A DNA stretch of 64,000 bases from Doris montereyensis (GCA_037039925.1 JAXRKP010001121.1:65001-129000); one strand, 5' to 3'. Shown: positions 1 through 12,784, counted from the stretch's first letter. Notes: generated from the sequence alone by a model not told the origin. Numbers and translations: made by a program.

Positions 1-338
1 TAAATATTGTGAACTGTGTGGTGACCAGTTCATAATTTCGTAACGTTACACTAGCATACATGGCTATGAGTATGACTACACAGACATGTTATAAGCAGAG
101 GACAGCCAGCTAACAAATGGAGGGGAGGATGGCATGTGCTTGTGCGTGTATGAAGGGGGGTGGGGGGGTGAACGGAAAAGGGATGGGATGATGTAGGCGG
201 AGAAGGTGGGAGGGTCGTTGTTATATCACGCATGCAAAAGGGGAAAGATTCCCGAAAATTATAACGAGGGCAGAACACTGTAATTTCGAGATTGAGGCGC
301 ATGATTGATTCCATTGTCAAAGCTTTCTTAAGTTTTCG
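1..338. other. No gene recognised
   Basis: Low-information flank with a G-rich stretch at 157-168. The 89-codon minus-strand reading frame is Ser/Pro/Thr/His-rich without family resemblance and is not called. Confidence 0.5.
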
Positions 339-995
339 TTGCTCTTGCTTTACCTGTCTTGTAGGCCTATCGGGAAAATAGACTCACGCATAGAAGAGTT
401 CCACCCTTCAGTGAGCCACTACAAGGGAGAGCATGCCCCTTATAGGCGGTACTTGTCATCGGACATAACAATTGGTGAAATTCACTCTTATTTCACAGAG
501 ACGTATCGTTCTCTAAAGGTAAGATACCAAGCCTACCGTAGGCGAGTGCAGCTAAAGAATATTAGTTTCGCCAATCTTGGGAACGAGCAGTGTGAGATAT
601 GTCTGCATTTCTCACATCATGAGCACCAGCCGCCCGCATTGGACACAGACTGTGAGACGTGTCAAAACTGCACAACCCACAAGAGACAAGTTGCATCAAA
701 CCGTAAACACTACGACAAAGATAGGAGAAAGACCCTGAAGTAGGGTCCGAGATCATCGTATCGGCGGACATGCAAAAGGTCGTCATGCTGCCATTCATGC
801 GGGGCGTCAAAAGCTGCGTCTTCACAAACCGCCTTGCAGCTTTCCACGAGACGTTCGCACCCTTGGGACGGCAGGCGAAAAAGAAACCCATAAGCAGGTC
901 AGATATGTCCTCTGGCATGAGGCAACATCGGGGAGGTCTGCCTCGGACGTCATTTCAGATTTTATTAACAAGTCTATTTTATTTACATCTTCGTC
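339..995 (+). pseudogene. Broken transposase-like ORF fragment
   Basis: Three frames in turn give a continuous-looking protein. 339-743 carries IEEFHPSVSHYKGEHAPYRR and a CEIC...CETCQNC cysteine cluster. About 745-895 carries SADMQKVVMLPFMRGVKSC and RLAAFHETFAPLG. 898-995 carries VLWHEATSGRSASDVISDF. This order (HxSxSHY block, Cys pairs, a D-containing SADMQKV block, WHEA-GR block) recalls uncharacterised DDE-type transposase genes common in invertebrate genomes, from memory of pattern only. Two frameshifts and no 3' end make it a relic. Family name not assigned. Confidence 0.5.
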
Positions 996-999
996 TCGG

Positions 1000-1815
1000 C
1001 TTAAATGCACAACGTGTCTATTTTACTGTCATCTTCGTCTTCGTTATGTTGCTCAGCCTGTCTATTTTACCATCTTGATGTCAGCTTTATATTGGGTATA
1101 ATGCTCGTCTAATCTATTTGATGTCATCTTTGTTTTGAATCTAATGCTCAACTAATATATTTCATGTCATCTTCCTTTTGAATGTTATGCTCAATTAGTC
1201 TATATTGATGTAATCTTTGTGTTGCATTTTATGCTCAACTAGTCAATCTTGGTGTCATCTGTGTCTTTGATGTAAGGATCAGTCTATCAAGTCATATATC
1301 TTGAAGTCATATATGTCTTTGATGTTATGATCAACAAATCTATCTTGATGTGATCTGTCTTGGATTTTGATGCACAACTAGTCTATCTTGATGTCACCTT
1401 TGTCTTAAATATTTTGATCAACTAGTCTATGTTGATGCCATCTTTGTCTTCGATGTTTGGCTCAACTAATCTAGTTGATGTCATCTTGAATATTATGTTC
1501 AACTCATCTATGTGATTTCATCTTCATTTTGAATGTTATGCTAAACTAATCTACTTGATATTATGTTCCTCTTGAATGTTATGCTCAACTAGTCTATCTT
1601 GATGTCGTCTTTGTCTCGTGTTAGAATGCAGCAAACAAATCACGTTGCATTCATCTTAATATTGGATATTATAATGCTCATATAGTCTGTCTTACTCTCA
1701 TCTTTCTCTTGGATTTAATGATCAGCTATATCGTGCATTTATTTACGTCTTGGCTATAATGCTCAACTTGTCTGTCTTCCTGTTTTCTTTGCCTCGAGTT
1801 CAATGCTCAATTCAA
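1000..1815. repeat. Degenerate ~44-bp satellite block (S1)
   Basis: Diverged copies of a unit like TGCTCAACTAGTCTATCTTG-ATGTCATCTTTGTCTTG recur about every 40-46 bases. It shares the 'cttgg-ta-aatg-tcaa-tagtctatc' framework with blocks at 4092-8808 and 8808-9600, and starts directly at the end of the transposase-like relic. Confidence 0.7.
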
Positions 1816-1904
1816 AGTTTGCTACAGAAACTATCACATACAAAATGAAACAGGAAGCGCAATGTTATCTCTGCACGACGACAAAAAAAAGTATGAGTTA
1901 TTGT

Positions 1905-3285
1905 AAATGTTCATGTGCAAAAGAATTTTACGACACAGCGACCTGGAACGTAAGAAAACTTTTGGAAGATGGTTAATTGTATACAGCAATAAATGAAATG
2001 AAAAGTTAGAAAATCGTCACAATTGGTTTACATGTATTTGAAAACAGCAGATGGTTCGTGTACAAGAAGATAACGTTTGAAGACAATAGAATGCTAGTAC
2101 ACTCAGGAGGGGGGGGGAGACGACACACGTAAATGGCTGAGCTATATTGCTAAGGGAAAAGGTAAACAGCGTTTCAATCACATGGGAGCCAATATCAGAT
2201 GAGACCATGTTTGATAGACTCCAAGGAATACAACCAAATACATGCTCCGGCGAACATAAGTGCCGATACGAGTAAACAAAGGCGTATATGGTGAATTGCA
2301 AATAACAAGAGATAAAATACCAAAGCACGATCTTTTAATGCTTATTGGAGATCTTAAGGCCAAGTTAATAAAAGATAGAAGTGCATAATACTATGAAATC
2401 GTGCATGGTTCGTTTGGCAAAAAAAGCAAATAACTTCATGACAACGGTGAAAAAATGCTAGAATGTTGCCTGCAAAATCAGCTCAAAATTATCAGCACAT
2501 ACCTCAATCAAAAGATAACACACAAAAGGTTAGCAACTTGGACACCACCAACATCATCGGATGGAAACACCGCAATGAAATCCAGTAAATATTTTGTATC
2601 AATAAAAAGTGGTCTAGTCCAATACAAGATGTTAGGGTAAATCGAGGCGCTGATATCTGATCAGAGACCACGAGCTAATCGTGGGAGAGGAGGGGGAGGA
2701 GTTTAAATTTAATTAGATTAAGAAGAAAAACGAGATACAGTCTTTTGGAATTGACAAACTCAAAGACAAAAAGTAGCTACGCTGTTATGCAACCGAAATC
2801 GAAAACAAATAAAAAGCCCTAAATACCAAGGTCACTGGAGTAAGATGGGGCTGTATCGTATCACCGTTTTTATTTTACACTTGCCTTGATTATGTTATGT
2901 GCTGTGACGACAAGAAGGCAAAGATTTTGGCATATCCATAACAGGGCGGAAAATAGTCGACATGTAGAAGACATAGCCACACTAGAGGCATCCAACGAAG
3001 AACACGTTCAGGAAAGAAGTGAACAACTGGGGAACATCGCAGAAAAAGAATATGGCCTTAAGATGGGAGAAGATAAGAATACAAAAGCGCGGTCTAGGAA
3101 GGAAACCAGACGGGGAAAGAAGTAGGGGTCGCCAAAACCAAAAGGTGCCAGGGAGTGAAACAACCATGCAGGGATTTCAGGGAGAACTGTATGATGTCTT
3201 AGACAGAAGGAGGAAACGGCCCATGACAGTTCGCGTTGCTCTCATCCTCGCTGTGGGCGATATGATAATGATGATTAGGTGTTGT
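1905..3285 (+). mobile_element. LINE fragment: endonuclease and RT remnants, internally deleted
   Basis: Decayed frames read ATWNVRKLLEDG (endonuclease start), KHDLLMLIGDLKAKL (GD-N-AKVG region), RVNRGADI then SDHELIV, and then jump to GVRWGCIVSPFLFYTCLDYV (RT GVRQGCILSP motif). The end reads RKPDGERSRGRQNQ with a C-terminal WR-like tail and short GATAATGATGATT track. Many stops; it is dead. The missing middle of the RT shows internal deletion. Confidence 0.65.
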
Positions 3286-3314
3286 CCTCCCACTTTTGTG
3301 TGTAACCCTCCACA

Positions 3315-3545
3315 TATGCCTCTAGTGAGTTATATTCCCTACATATGCCTCTAGTGAGTTATATTCCCTATATATGCCTCTAGTGAGTTATATTGCCTAC
3401 ATATGCCTCTAGTGAATTATATTCCCTACATATGCCTCTAGTGAGTTATATTCCCTACATATGCCTCTAGTGAGTTATATTCCCTACATATGCCTCTAGT
3501 GAGTTATATTGCCTACAGATGCCTCTAGTGAGTTATATTCCCTAT
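3315..3545. repeat. 29-bp minisatellite, about 8 units
   Basis: The unit is like CATATGCCTCTAGTGAGTTA plus TATTCCCTA. The last unit runs directly into the LINE tail at 3540-3905, whose end supplies the seed (minus strand TCACTAGAGGCATCTGTAGG). Confidence 0.9.
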
Positions 3546-3905
3546 TTTCCTCCGTCACGTTGCACCCATGAATTTGTTCCTGTCGTCACTATGTCATTTT
3601 GTCGGTGGTCTACCTTTGTTTCTGTGTCCATTTTTGGCTGCCAACCTGTGGATCTGTTTGATATTCCCAATTTACTGAGTGAGTGTTTGAGGACGTCTGT
3701 GGCTACGGTTCTTTTTTCTTATTTCAATGCAAGAGATAGTATCGTCGGGTCATTTTCTCTCCATTGCTCTTTGGGTGATTCGCATTTTCTTGCTAGCTCT
3801 TTGATGGTGATCAGGTCTGGCACCCGTATGTCATGCTTGGTAGCACGCATTAATTCAATACTTTTCTTTTCATCGAGGACACTGGGAGTTCTTTATCTGG
3901 AAACA
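3540..3905 (-). mobile_element. LINE 3' tail fragment
   Basis: On the minus strand, pieces read ATKHDIRVPDLITIK and QRAMERKM, GWQPKMDTETKV, WVQRDG and NSLEASVG. These recall the LINE C-terminal stretch '...AMERKMLGI...EWQPR...GRP...W-R-AQDR...LEEAYV'. Frames are broken. Orientation is opposite to the 1905-3285 fragment. Confidence 0.5.
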
Positions 3906-4091
3906 AAAATCTATTTCGAAAAAATATCAACAAAATACTAAAGAAGGCGTTTTGTATTTCCGTTTTCATTATATTCTTAAACATTTGTCCGAGGTATGTA
4001 CATATTCCCTCTTTGAGTCACCTCATTTTCTATTTCTACTTCTTCGTGTAAAACAAAATTGCACGACATAGTTTGTGTCTTTCTTTTGTTG
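3906..4091. other. No feature seen
   Basis: Short AT-rich spacer between the LINE tail and the 44-bp satellite. Confidence 0.5.
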
Positions 4092-7000
4092 ATCTCTAGT
4101 CCCTTTTTACGCCTTGGGTATGTTGCCTAACTATTATTCAATCACGCCTTTATCTTCGCCTTGGGTATGTTGCCTAACTATTATTCAATCACGCCTTTAT
4201 CTTCGCCTTGGGTATGATGTCTAATTATTATATCACGCCTTTATCTTCGCCTTGGGTATGATGTCTAACTATTATATCACGCCTTTATCTTCGTCTTGGG
4301 TATAATGTCTAGCTATTATATCACGCCTTTATCTTCGCCTTGGGTATGATGTCTAACTATTATATCACGCCTTTATCTTCGCCTTGGGTATAATGTCTAG
4401 CTATTATATCACGCCTTTATCTTCGCCTTGGGTATGTTGCCTAACTATTATTCAATCACGCCTTTATGTTCGCCTTGGGTATGTTGCCTAACTATTATAT
4501 CACGCCTTTATGTTCGCCTTGGGTATGTTGCCTAACTATTATATCACGCCTTTATCTTCGCCTTGGGTATGTTCCTAACTATTATATCACGCCTTTATCT
4601 TCGCCTTGGGTATGTTGCCTAACTATTATTCCATCACGCCTTTATCTTCGCCTTGGGTATGTTGTCTAACTATTATATCACGCCTTTATCTTCGCCTTGG
4701 GTATGTTGTCTAACTATTATATCACGCCTTTATCTTCGCCTGGGTATGTTGCCTAACTATTATATCACGCCTTTATCTTCGCCTTGGGTATGATGTCTAA
4801 CTATTATATCACGCCTTTATGTTTTGGGTATGTTGCCTAACTATTATTCAATCACGCCTTTATCTTCGCCTTGGGTATGTTGCCTAACTATTATTCAATC
4901 ACGCCTTTATCTTCGCCTTGGGTATGTTGCCTAACTATTATTCAATCACGCCTTTATCTTCGCCTTGGGTATGATGTCTAATTATTATATCACGCCTTTA
5001 TCTTCGCCTTGGGCATCATGTCTAACTATTATATCACGCCTTTATCTTCGCCTTTGTATAATGTCTAGCTATTATATCACGCCTTTAATGTTTAACTATT
5101 ATTCAATCACGCCTTTATGTTCGCCTTGGGTATGTTGCCTAACTATTATATCACGCCTTTATGTTCGCCTTGGGTATGTTGCCTAACTATTATATCACGC
5201 CTTTATCTTCGCCTTGGGTATGTTGCCTAACTATTATATCACGCCTTTATCTTCGCCTTGGGTATGTTGCCTAACTATTATATCACGCCTTTATGTTCGC
5301 CTTGGGTATGTTGCCTAACTATTATATTATTCAATCACGCCTTTATCGTCGCCTTGGGTATGCTGTCTAACTATTATATCACGCCTTTATCTTCGCCTTG
5401 GGTATGTTGTCTAACTATTATATCACGCCTTTATCTTCGCCTTGGGTATGTTGCCTAACTATTATATCACGCCTTTATCTTCGCCTTGGGTGTGATGTCT
5501 AACTATTATATCACGCCTTTATGTTCGCCTTGGGTATGTTGCCTAACTATTATTCAATCACGCCTTTATCTTCGCCTTGGGTATGTTGCCTAACTATTAT
5601 TCAATCACGCCTTTATCTTCGCCTTGGGTATGATGTCTAATTATTATATCACGCCTTTATCTTCGCCTTGGGCATGATGTCTAACTATTATATCAAAAAT
5701 TATCTTCGCCTTGGGTATAATGTCTAGCTATTATATCACGCCTTTATCTTCGCCTTGGGTATGATGTCTAACTATTATATCACGCCTTTATCTTCGCCTT
5801 GGGTATAATGTCTAGCTATTATATCACGCCTTTATCTTCGCCTTGGGTATGTTGCCTAACTATTATTCAATCACGCCTTTATGTTCGCCTTGGGTATGTT
5901 GCCTAACTATTATATCACGCCTTTATGTTCGCCTTGGGTATGATGTCTAACTATTATATCACGCCTTTATCTTCGCCTTGGGTATGTTGCCTAACTATTA
6001 TATCACGCCTTTATCTTCGCCTTGGGTATGTTGCCTAACTATTATTCCATCACGCCTTTATCTTCGCCTTGGGTATGTTGTCTAACTATTATATCACGCC
6101 TTTATCTTCGCCTTGGGTATGTTGCCTAACTATTATATCACGCCTTTATGTTCGTTGGGTATGTTCTAACTATTATATCACGCCTTTATGTTCTTGGGTA
6201 TGATGTCTAACTATTATATCACGCCTTTATGTTCGCCTTGGGTATGTTGCCTAAATATTATTCAATCACGCCTTTATCTTCGCCTTGGGTATGTTGCCTA
6301 ACTATTATTCAATCACGCCTTTATCTTCGCCTTGGGTATGTTGCCTAACTATTATTCAATCACGCCTTTATCTTAGCCTTGGTATGATGTCTAATTATTA
6401 TATCACGCCTTTATCTTCGCCTTGGGTATGATGTCTAACTATTATATCGCCTTTATCTTCGCCTTGGGTATGTTGCCTAACTATTATTCAATCACGCCTT
6501 TATGTTAGCCTTGGGTATGTTGCCTAACTATTATATCACGCCTTTATCTTCGCCTTGGGTATGTTGTCTAACTATTATATCACGCCTTTATCTTCGCCTT
6601 GGGTATGTTGCCTAACTATTATATCACGCCTTTATCTTCGCCTTGGGTATGTTGCCTAACTATTATATTATTCAATCACGCCTTTATCTTCGCCTTTATG
6701 TTGTCTAACTATTATATCACGCCTTTATCTTCGCCTTGGGTATGTTGCCTAACTATTATATCACGCCTTTATCTTCGCCTTGGGTATGTTGCCTAACTAT
6801 TATATCACGCCTTTATCTTCGCCTTGGGTGTGATGTCTAACTATTATATCACGCCTTTATGTTCGCCTTGGGTATGTTGCCTAACTATTATTCAATCACG
6901 CCTTTATCTTCGCCTTGGGTATGTTGCCTAACTATTATTCAATCACGCCTTTATTCTTGGGTATGATGTCTAATTATTATATCACGCCTTTATCTTCGCC

Positions 7001-8808
7001 TTGGGCATGATGTCTAACTATTATATCACGCCTTTATCTTCGCCTTGGGTATAATGTCTAGCTATTATATCACGCCTTTATCTTCGCCTTGGATATGATG
7101 TCTAATTATTATATCACGCCTTTATCTTCGCCTTGGGTATGATGTCTAACTATTATATCACGCCTTTATCTTCGCTTTGGGTATAATGTCTAGCTATTAT
7201 ATCACGCCTTTATCTTCGCCTTGGGTATGTTGCCTAACTATTATTCAATCACGCCTTTATCTTCGCCTTGGGTATGTTGCCTAACTATTATATCACGCCT
7301 TTATGTTCGCCTTGGGTATGTTGCCTAACTATTATATCACGCCTTTATCTTCGCCTTGGGTATGTTGCCTAACTATTACATCACGCCTTTATCTTCGCCT
7401 TGGGTATGTTGCCTAACTATTATATCACGCCTTTATCTTCGCCTTGGGTATGTTGCCTAACTATTATATTATTCAATCACGCCTTTATCTTCGCCTTGGG
7501 TATGTTGTCTAACTATTATATCACGCCTTTATCTTCGCCTTGGGTATGTTGTCTAACTATTATATCACGCCTTTATCTTCGCCTTGGGTATGTTGCCTAA
7601 CTATTATATCACGCCTTTATCTTCGCCTTGGGTATGATGTCTAACTATTATATCACGCCTTTATGTTCGCCTTGGGTATGTTGCCTAACTATTATTCAAT
7701 CACGCCTTTATCTTCGCCTTGGGTATGTTGCCTAACTATTATTCAATCACGCCTTTATCTTCGCCTTGGGTATGTTGCTAACTATTATTCAATCACGCCT
7801 TTATCTTCGCCTTGGGTATGATGTCTAATTATTATATCACGCTTTATCTTCGCCTTGGGCATCATGTTAACTATTATATCACGCCTTTATCTTCGCCTTT
7901 GGTATAATGTCTAGCTATTATATCACGCCTTTATCTTCGCCTTGGGTATGTTGCCTAACTATTATTCAATCACGCCTTTATGTTCGCCTTGGGTATGTTG
8001 CCTAACTATTATATCACGCCTTTATGTTCGCCTTGGGTATGTTGCCTAACTATTATATCACGCCTTTATCTTCGCCTTGGGTATGTTGCCTAACTATTAT
8101 ATCACGCCTTTATCTTCGCCTTGGGTATGTTGCCTAACTATTATATCACGCCTTTATCTTCGCCTTGGGTATGTTGCCTAACTATTATTCCATCACGCCT
8201 TTATCTTCGCCTTGGGTATGTTGTCTAACTATTATATCACGCCTTTATCTTCGCCTTGGGTATGTTGCCTAACTATTATATCACGCCTTTATGTTCGCCT
8301 TGGGTATGTTGCCTAACTATTATATCACGCCTTTATGTTCGCCTTGGGTATGATGTCTAACTATTATATCACGCCTTTATGTTCGCCTTGGGTTTGTTGC
8401 CTAACTATTATTCAATCACGCCTTTATGTTCGCCTTGGGTATGTTGCCTAACTATTATTCAATCACGCCTTTATCTTCGCCTTGGGTATGTTGCCTAACT
8501 ATTATTCAATCACGCCTTTATCTTCCTAATTATTATATCACGCCTTTATCTTCGCCTTGGGTATGTTGTCTAACTATTATAACTTTATTATTCAATCACG
8601 CCTTTATCTTCGCCTTGGGTATGTTGCCTAACTATTATTCAATCACGCCTTTATCTTCGCCTTGGGTATGTTGCCTAACTATTATTCAATGCCTTTATCT
8701 TCGCCTTGGGTATGTTGCCTAACTATTATTATCACGCCTTTATGTTCGCCTTGGGTATGTTGCCTAACTATTATTCAATCACGCCTTTATCTTCGCCTTG
8801 GGTATAAT
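4092..8808. repeat. 44/47-bp satellite array (S2), ~105 units, higher-order pattern
   Basis: The unit is CTTCGCCTTGGGTATGTTGC + CTAACTATTATATCACGCCTTTAT. Variants are ATTATTCAATCACG (+3 bp), GATGTCT, ATAATGTCTAGC and a rarer ATTATATTATTCAATC. The variants recur in the same order several times (GATGTCTAATTATT near 4213, 4973, 5632, 6387, 6967, 7816), so the block has grown by duplicating groups of units. Open frames here only reflect lack of stops. Confidence 0.95.
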
Positions 8809-9600
8809 GTTCAAATAGTCTATCTAGCTCTCAGATTATCTAGACCTTTGTTATAATGTTCAAATAGTTTATCATGCTCTGAGATTATCTACGCCTTGGG
8901 TATAATGTTCAAATAGTCTATCTAGCTCTCAGATTATCTACACCTTCGTTATAATGTTCAAATAGTCTATTTAGCTCTCAGATTATCTACAGCTTTGTTA
9001 TAATATTCAAATAGTCTATCTAGCTCTCAGATTATCTCCGACTTGTTATAATATTCAAATAGTCTATCTTGCTCTGAGATTATCTAAGACTTGCGTATAA
9101 TGTTCAAATAGTCTATCTTGCTCTGATATTATCTAAGACTTGCGTATAATGTTCAAATAGTTTATCATGCTCTCAGATTATCTACACCTTTGTTAGAATG
9201 TTCAAATAGTCTATCATGCTCTGAGATTATCTACGCCTTGGGTATAATGTTCAAATAGTCTATCTTGCTCTGAGATTATCTCCGACTTGCGTATAATGTT
9301 CAAATAGTATATCTTGCTCTGAGATTATCTCCGACTTGGGTATAATGTTCAAATAGTCTATCTTGCTCTGAGATTATCTCCGACTTGCGTATAATGTTCA
9401 AATAGTCTATCTTGCTCTGAGATTATCTTCGACTTGCGTATAATGTTCAAATAGTCTATCTTGCTCTGAGATTATCTCCGACTTGCGTATAATGTTCAAA
9501 TAGTAGATCTTGCTCTGATATTATCTAAGCCTTGGGTATAATGTTCAAATCATTTATCTTGCTCTGAGATTATCTCCGACTTGGACATATCATTCAATCA
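8808..9600. repeat. ~49-bp satellite array (S3), about 16 units
   Basis: The unit is like ATAATGTTCAAATAGTCTAT + CTTGCTCTGAGATTATCTCC + GACTTGCGT. It begins inside a unit of the S2 array at CTTGGGTATAATGTTCAAAT with no spacer, so the two share ancestry or recombined. Confidence 0.9.
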
Positions 9601-9904
9601 ATCTATCTTGCATCTATCGTTACATTTGGCTGTCACTTTTCCCTATGTTTTCCTTTGTTATGAATAAACCCTTTCGTCATTTACGTGCGCCAGGAGATCA
9701 AGGATAACAAAACAAGAAATATATCAATGAGATGGGAGGGTCTGAATGAAATGTGTGCATGTGTTTCGATCCCCGCTTGACTTCACAGCCATAGTATTAC
9801 TATCTCTAACTGTCACCTGGGCATGTTTTTAGTAGTACTTCGATATATTTGTGTCCAACTTACTGTAATAATATAGTCATTTCATCGCCAACATCAATTG
9901 TACT
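9601..9904. other. No feature seen
   Basis: Unique sequence between the satellite and a CT microsatellite; no coding or repeat signature recognised. Confidence 0.5.
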
Positions 9905-10043
9905 ATTACGGACTGATTCTCTTTCTGTCTCTCTCTCTCTGTCTCTGTCTGTCTCTGTCTCTGTCTCTGTCTCTGTCTCTCTCTTTCTCTGTCTCTCTGT
10001 CTTCTCTCTGTCTGTTCTGTCTCTGTCTCTGTCTCTGTCTCTG

Positions 10044-10077
<34 letters not shown>

Positions 10078-10078
10078 A
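9905..10078. repeat. (CT)n / (CTGTCT)n microsatellite
   Basis: Almost pure CTCTGT/CTCT repeats. The Ser/Leu/Cys- and Arg/Glu-rich frames on both strands are by-products. Confidence 0.95.
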
Positions 10079-10345
10079 TATTTTTGTTTCCCGGCCAAGG
10101 ATCGAGGTTGTCACTCAAGTCACTGTTCTCGCTGTTGGAGAATGGAACAGGGGTGCTGTTGCTACCCATGCCTTCATGTGGGGTCTTGACCTTGAAATTT
10201 CAGCCGGAAGCCTTAGGAAGGAGGAGAGGTGTGGTATGGCTGAAGCGCGCCTGTGACGTGGAAGAAAGTTGCAGAAAGAGGAGACGAGAAGTTAGAAAGG
10301 CTGCGTCTGCAAGGGAGCAAGCCAAGCACCAAAGACAAGAAGGGG
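10079..10345 (+). pseudogene. Possible C-terminal relic of a Mutator-like transposase protein
   Basis: Frames contain GVLTLKFQPEALGRRRG-type text, ATHAFMWGLDLEISAGSLRK in a second frame and RRREVRKAASAREQAKHQRQ then EGALLTQ in the first. A 'G-ST--F---L-L-IS---LR' block followed by a basic RRR-R block and 'EG--Y--G' is the pattern I associate with the C-terminal part of large invertebrate Mutator-like transposase proteins. Short, shifted, uncertain. Confidence 0.3.
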
Positions 10346-11634
10346 CCCTTCTTACGCAGCTGATGCTTTCTAGCTATATGTATTGCGGGTAAATGTATTG
10401 TTTGGGATATATTATGTATTTATACTTTTTTCCTTTTCTTTTTTTTTTTTTTTGGGAGGGGGGGTGTGCTTCACTTTTGAAGTTTACTAATTTTTTGCTT
10501 TCTCATTGTTAATAGGTAGTTTTATCAATATTCATGTTTAACTTACCAATTGCTATTAGAAATTAAGTTATTCCTGTTTAAAGCATTTTTGGGTTATTTT
10601 TGTTCGATTGTCTTATTTTTAGGGGTGGGAGCGGAGGGGTGGCTAGGGATGAATCATATTTGATTTTTCAAGTTTATTAATCATGTATGATGTTGTTTTC
10701 TCATTGTTAAAAAGTAATACTATCAATAACAAATTGTTTAACTTATCAACGGCTGTTAGAAATGAAGTTACATTGTGTATTTCTGTTCCAAATGTCTTTT
10801 GTCGTTTTTCTCAGTTTGCATTTGTTTTAGGGGGTCATGTTCCAGTGTCACAAATATTTCAGCGACGACTCATTGGATTGGCTTCATCTTTGGCGTGCTG
10901 AAAGCTAAGTAATGTATCTACATCTTCATAAGAGCTTTTTGCTTTATCTTTGAAATTTAGTCAGTTATGATGAGTTTTATCACTCCACTTTATCGATTTG
11001 TCATGGATTGCAGGAACCCGTGAGGCTTTTACTTTTGTGACATCAAAACAAAAATTATTTGAGCTTGTAGGGAAAAAAACCTCTTTAGAGGATGCAGGCT
11101 ACATAGATATGTATGCAATGCATAAAAGAGATCATTCTAGCTATTACAAACGTTTCTCAATTTATGACACAAGATACCGGTATATCAAAATTCGGCCCAT
11201 GAAATCAATTTTCAGATGAGTTAAAGGAAAAAAGTGAGATGAGGCCCAATTTACACCTGATTTATTATTTTCCCTGACCCATACATCTTTTTTACAGCAT
11301 ATTTAATGTGATTATGGTTAAACTTAAAATGAGATTTTTACCCGAATGTGGACCTAGTCTCCTGGGACACCACGGCACATTGAAGGCGAACATTTCATGA
11401 ATTTCCTTAACATTATCGATACTTCGATTTTTGACTCTTCTTATAGAAACATTACTTTTCTCTTGATTTATGACATCCTCATATGTCAAAACGGCCTATA
11501 AAACCCCTAAATATCAAAGGCAAGAGGTGAGAAGCAATATTTCGATAAAAAGCTGAACATCTTTCACTTTTCACAATTGATCTCCGTTCAATGATTTTGT
11601 GACCTGTTTTTTTGTTATTTTTTTGCTTGAGACA
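10346..11634. other. No gene recognised
   Basis: AT-rich stretch with a T-run (about 10438-10454). Short reading frames (10683-10901, 10998-11219, 11292-11489) show no family features or repeats. Confidence 0.5.
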
Positions 11635-12495
11635 CATAAAGAGACGGCAAGAGACACAAGGAGATAGAGACACAGACACAGATAGGGAGGCAGACAAACA
11701 GACAGAGAGACAGCAAGAGACACAAGGAGATAGAGACACAGACACAGAGAGGGAGGCATACAAACAGACAGAGACACATAAAGAGACAGCAAGAGACACA
11801 AGGAGATAGAGACACAGACACACAGAGAGGGAGGCAGACAAACAGACAGAGAGACACATAAAGAGACAGCAAGAGACACAAGGAGATAGAGACACAGACA
11901 CAGAGAGGGAGGCAGACAAACAGACAGAGACACATAAAGAGACAGCAAGAGACACAAGGAGATAGAGACAAAGACACAGACAGGGAGGCAGACAAACAGA
12001 CAGAGACACATAAAGAGACAGCAGGAGACACAAGGAGATAGAGACACAGACACAGAGAGGAAGGCAGACAAACAGACAGAGACACATAAAGAGACAGCAA
12101 GAGACACAAGGAGATAGAGACACAGACACAGAGAGGAGGCAGACAAACAGACAGAGACACATAAAGAGACAGCAAGAGACACAAGAAGATAGAGACACAG
12201 ACACAGAGGAGGAGGCAGACAAACATACAGAGACACATAAAGAGACAGCAAGAGACACAAGGAGATAGAGACACAGACACAGAGAGGGAGGCAGACAAAG
12301 AGACAAAGAGACAGCAAGAGACACAAAGAGATAGAGACACAGACACAGAGAGGGAGGCAGACAAAGAGACAGAGAGACAGCAAGAGACACAAGGAGATAG
12401 AGATAGACACAGAGAGGGAGGCAGACAAACAGACAGAGACACATAAAGAGACAGCAAGAGACACAAGGAGATAGATACATACACAGAGAGGGAGG
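11635..12495. repeat. ~76-bp minisatellite of GACA/GAGACA motifs
   Basis: Units contain AGAGACAGCAAGAGACACAA then GGAGATAGAGACACAGACAC and GGGAGGCAGACAAACAGACA. The unit itself is built of GACA/GAGA microsatellite. Long Cys/Leu/Ser frames on the minus strand (up to 335 codons) exist in all three phases and are not genes. Confidence 0.93.
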
Positions 12496-12550
12496 CAGAC
12501 AGGTAACATTACCCCTTTGTACGCTTTAATACTATTACTGCACACTTTCT

Positions 12551-12710
12551 CACATTTGGAGACTAGATAGTTAGCCAAAAGGATGTGGGTTCAAACCCTG
12601 GCAGGTTGAAAAGTTTTCTCAAGTATTTTCGAGTAAAACCCTGCTAAAACCCTGAAGATCACCTTTGTTGTGGGCGTAGGTAACATATCAAATCAAATTT
12701 TAAAATCTCA
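12551..12710 (+). mobile_element. SINE-A copy, internally deleted
   Basis: Reads GGGTTCAAACCCTGGCAGG (tRNA B-box-like), then the CTCAAGTATTTTCGAGT block, then CCTGAAGATCACCTTTGTTG and an ATCAAATCAAA tail. The middle part with GCACGTTAAAGATCC is missing. Compare fuller copies at 55930-56245 and 63338-63672. Confidence 0.65.
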
Positions 12711-12784
12711 TCTTTGTCTTTCTAATCCTAGAAAGCCATCACTAGAAATGGAGGTTTGTAGTCTAAGTAAAAGCCAGGATGGGG

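Noticed and set aside
4092..8810. Direct repeats considered as a CRISPR array
   Set aside because: Units are contiguous with no unique spacers and the context is a eukaryotic gene region.
11479..12578. Long Cys/Leu/Ser ORFs (up to 335 codons)
   Set aside because: Open in all three minus-strand phases because the GACA-type repeat has no stop on that strand.
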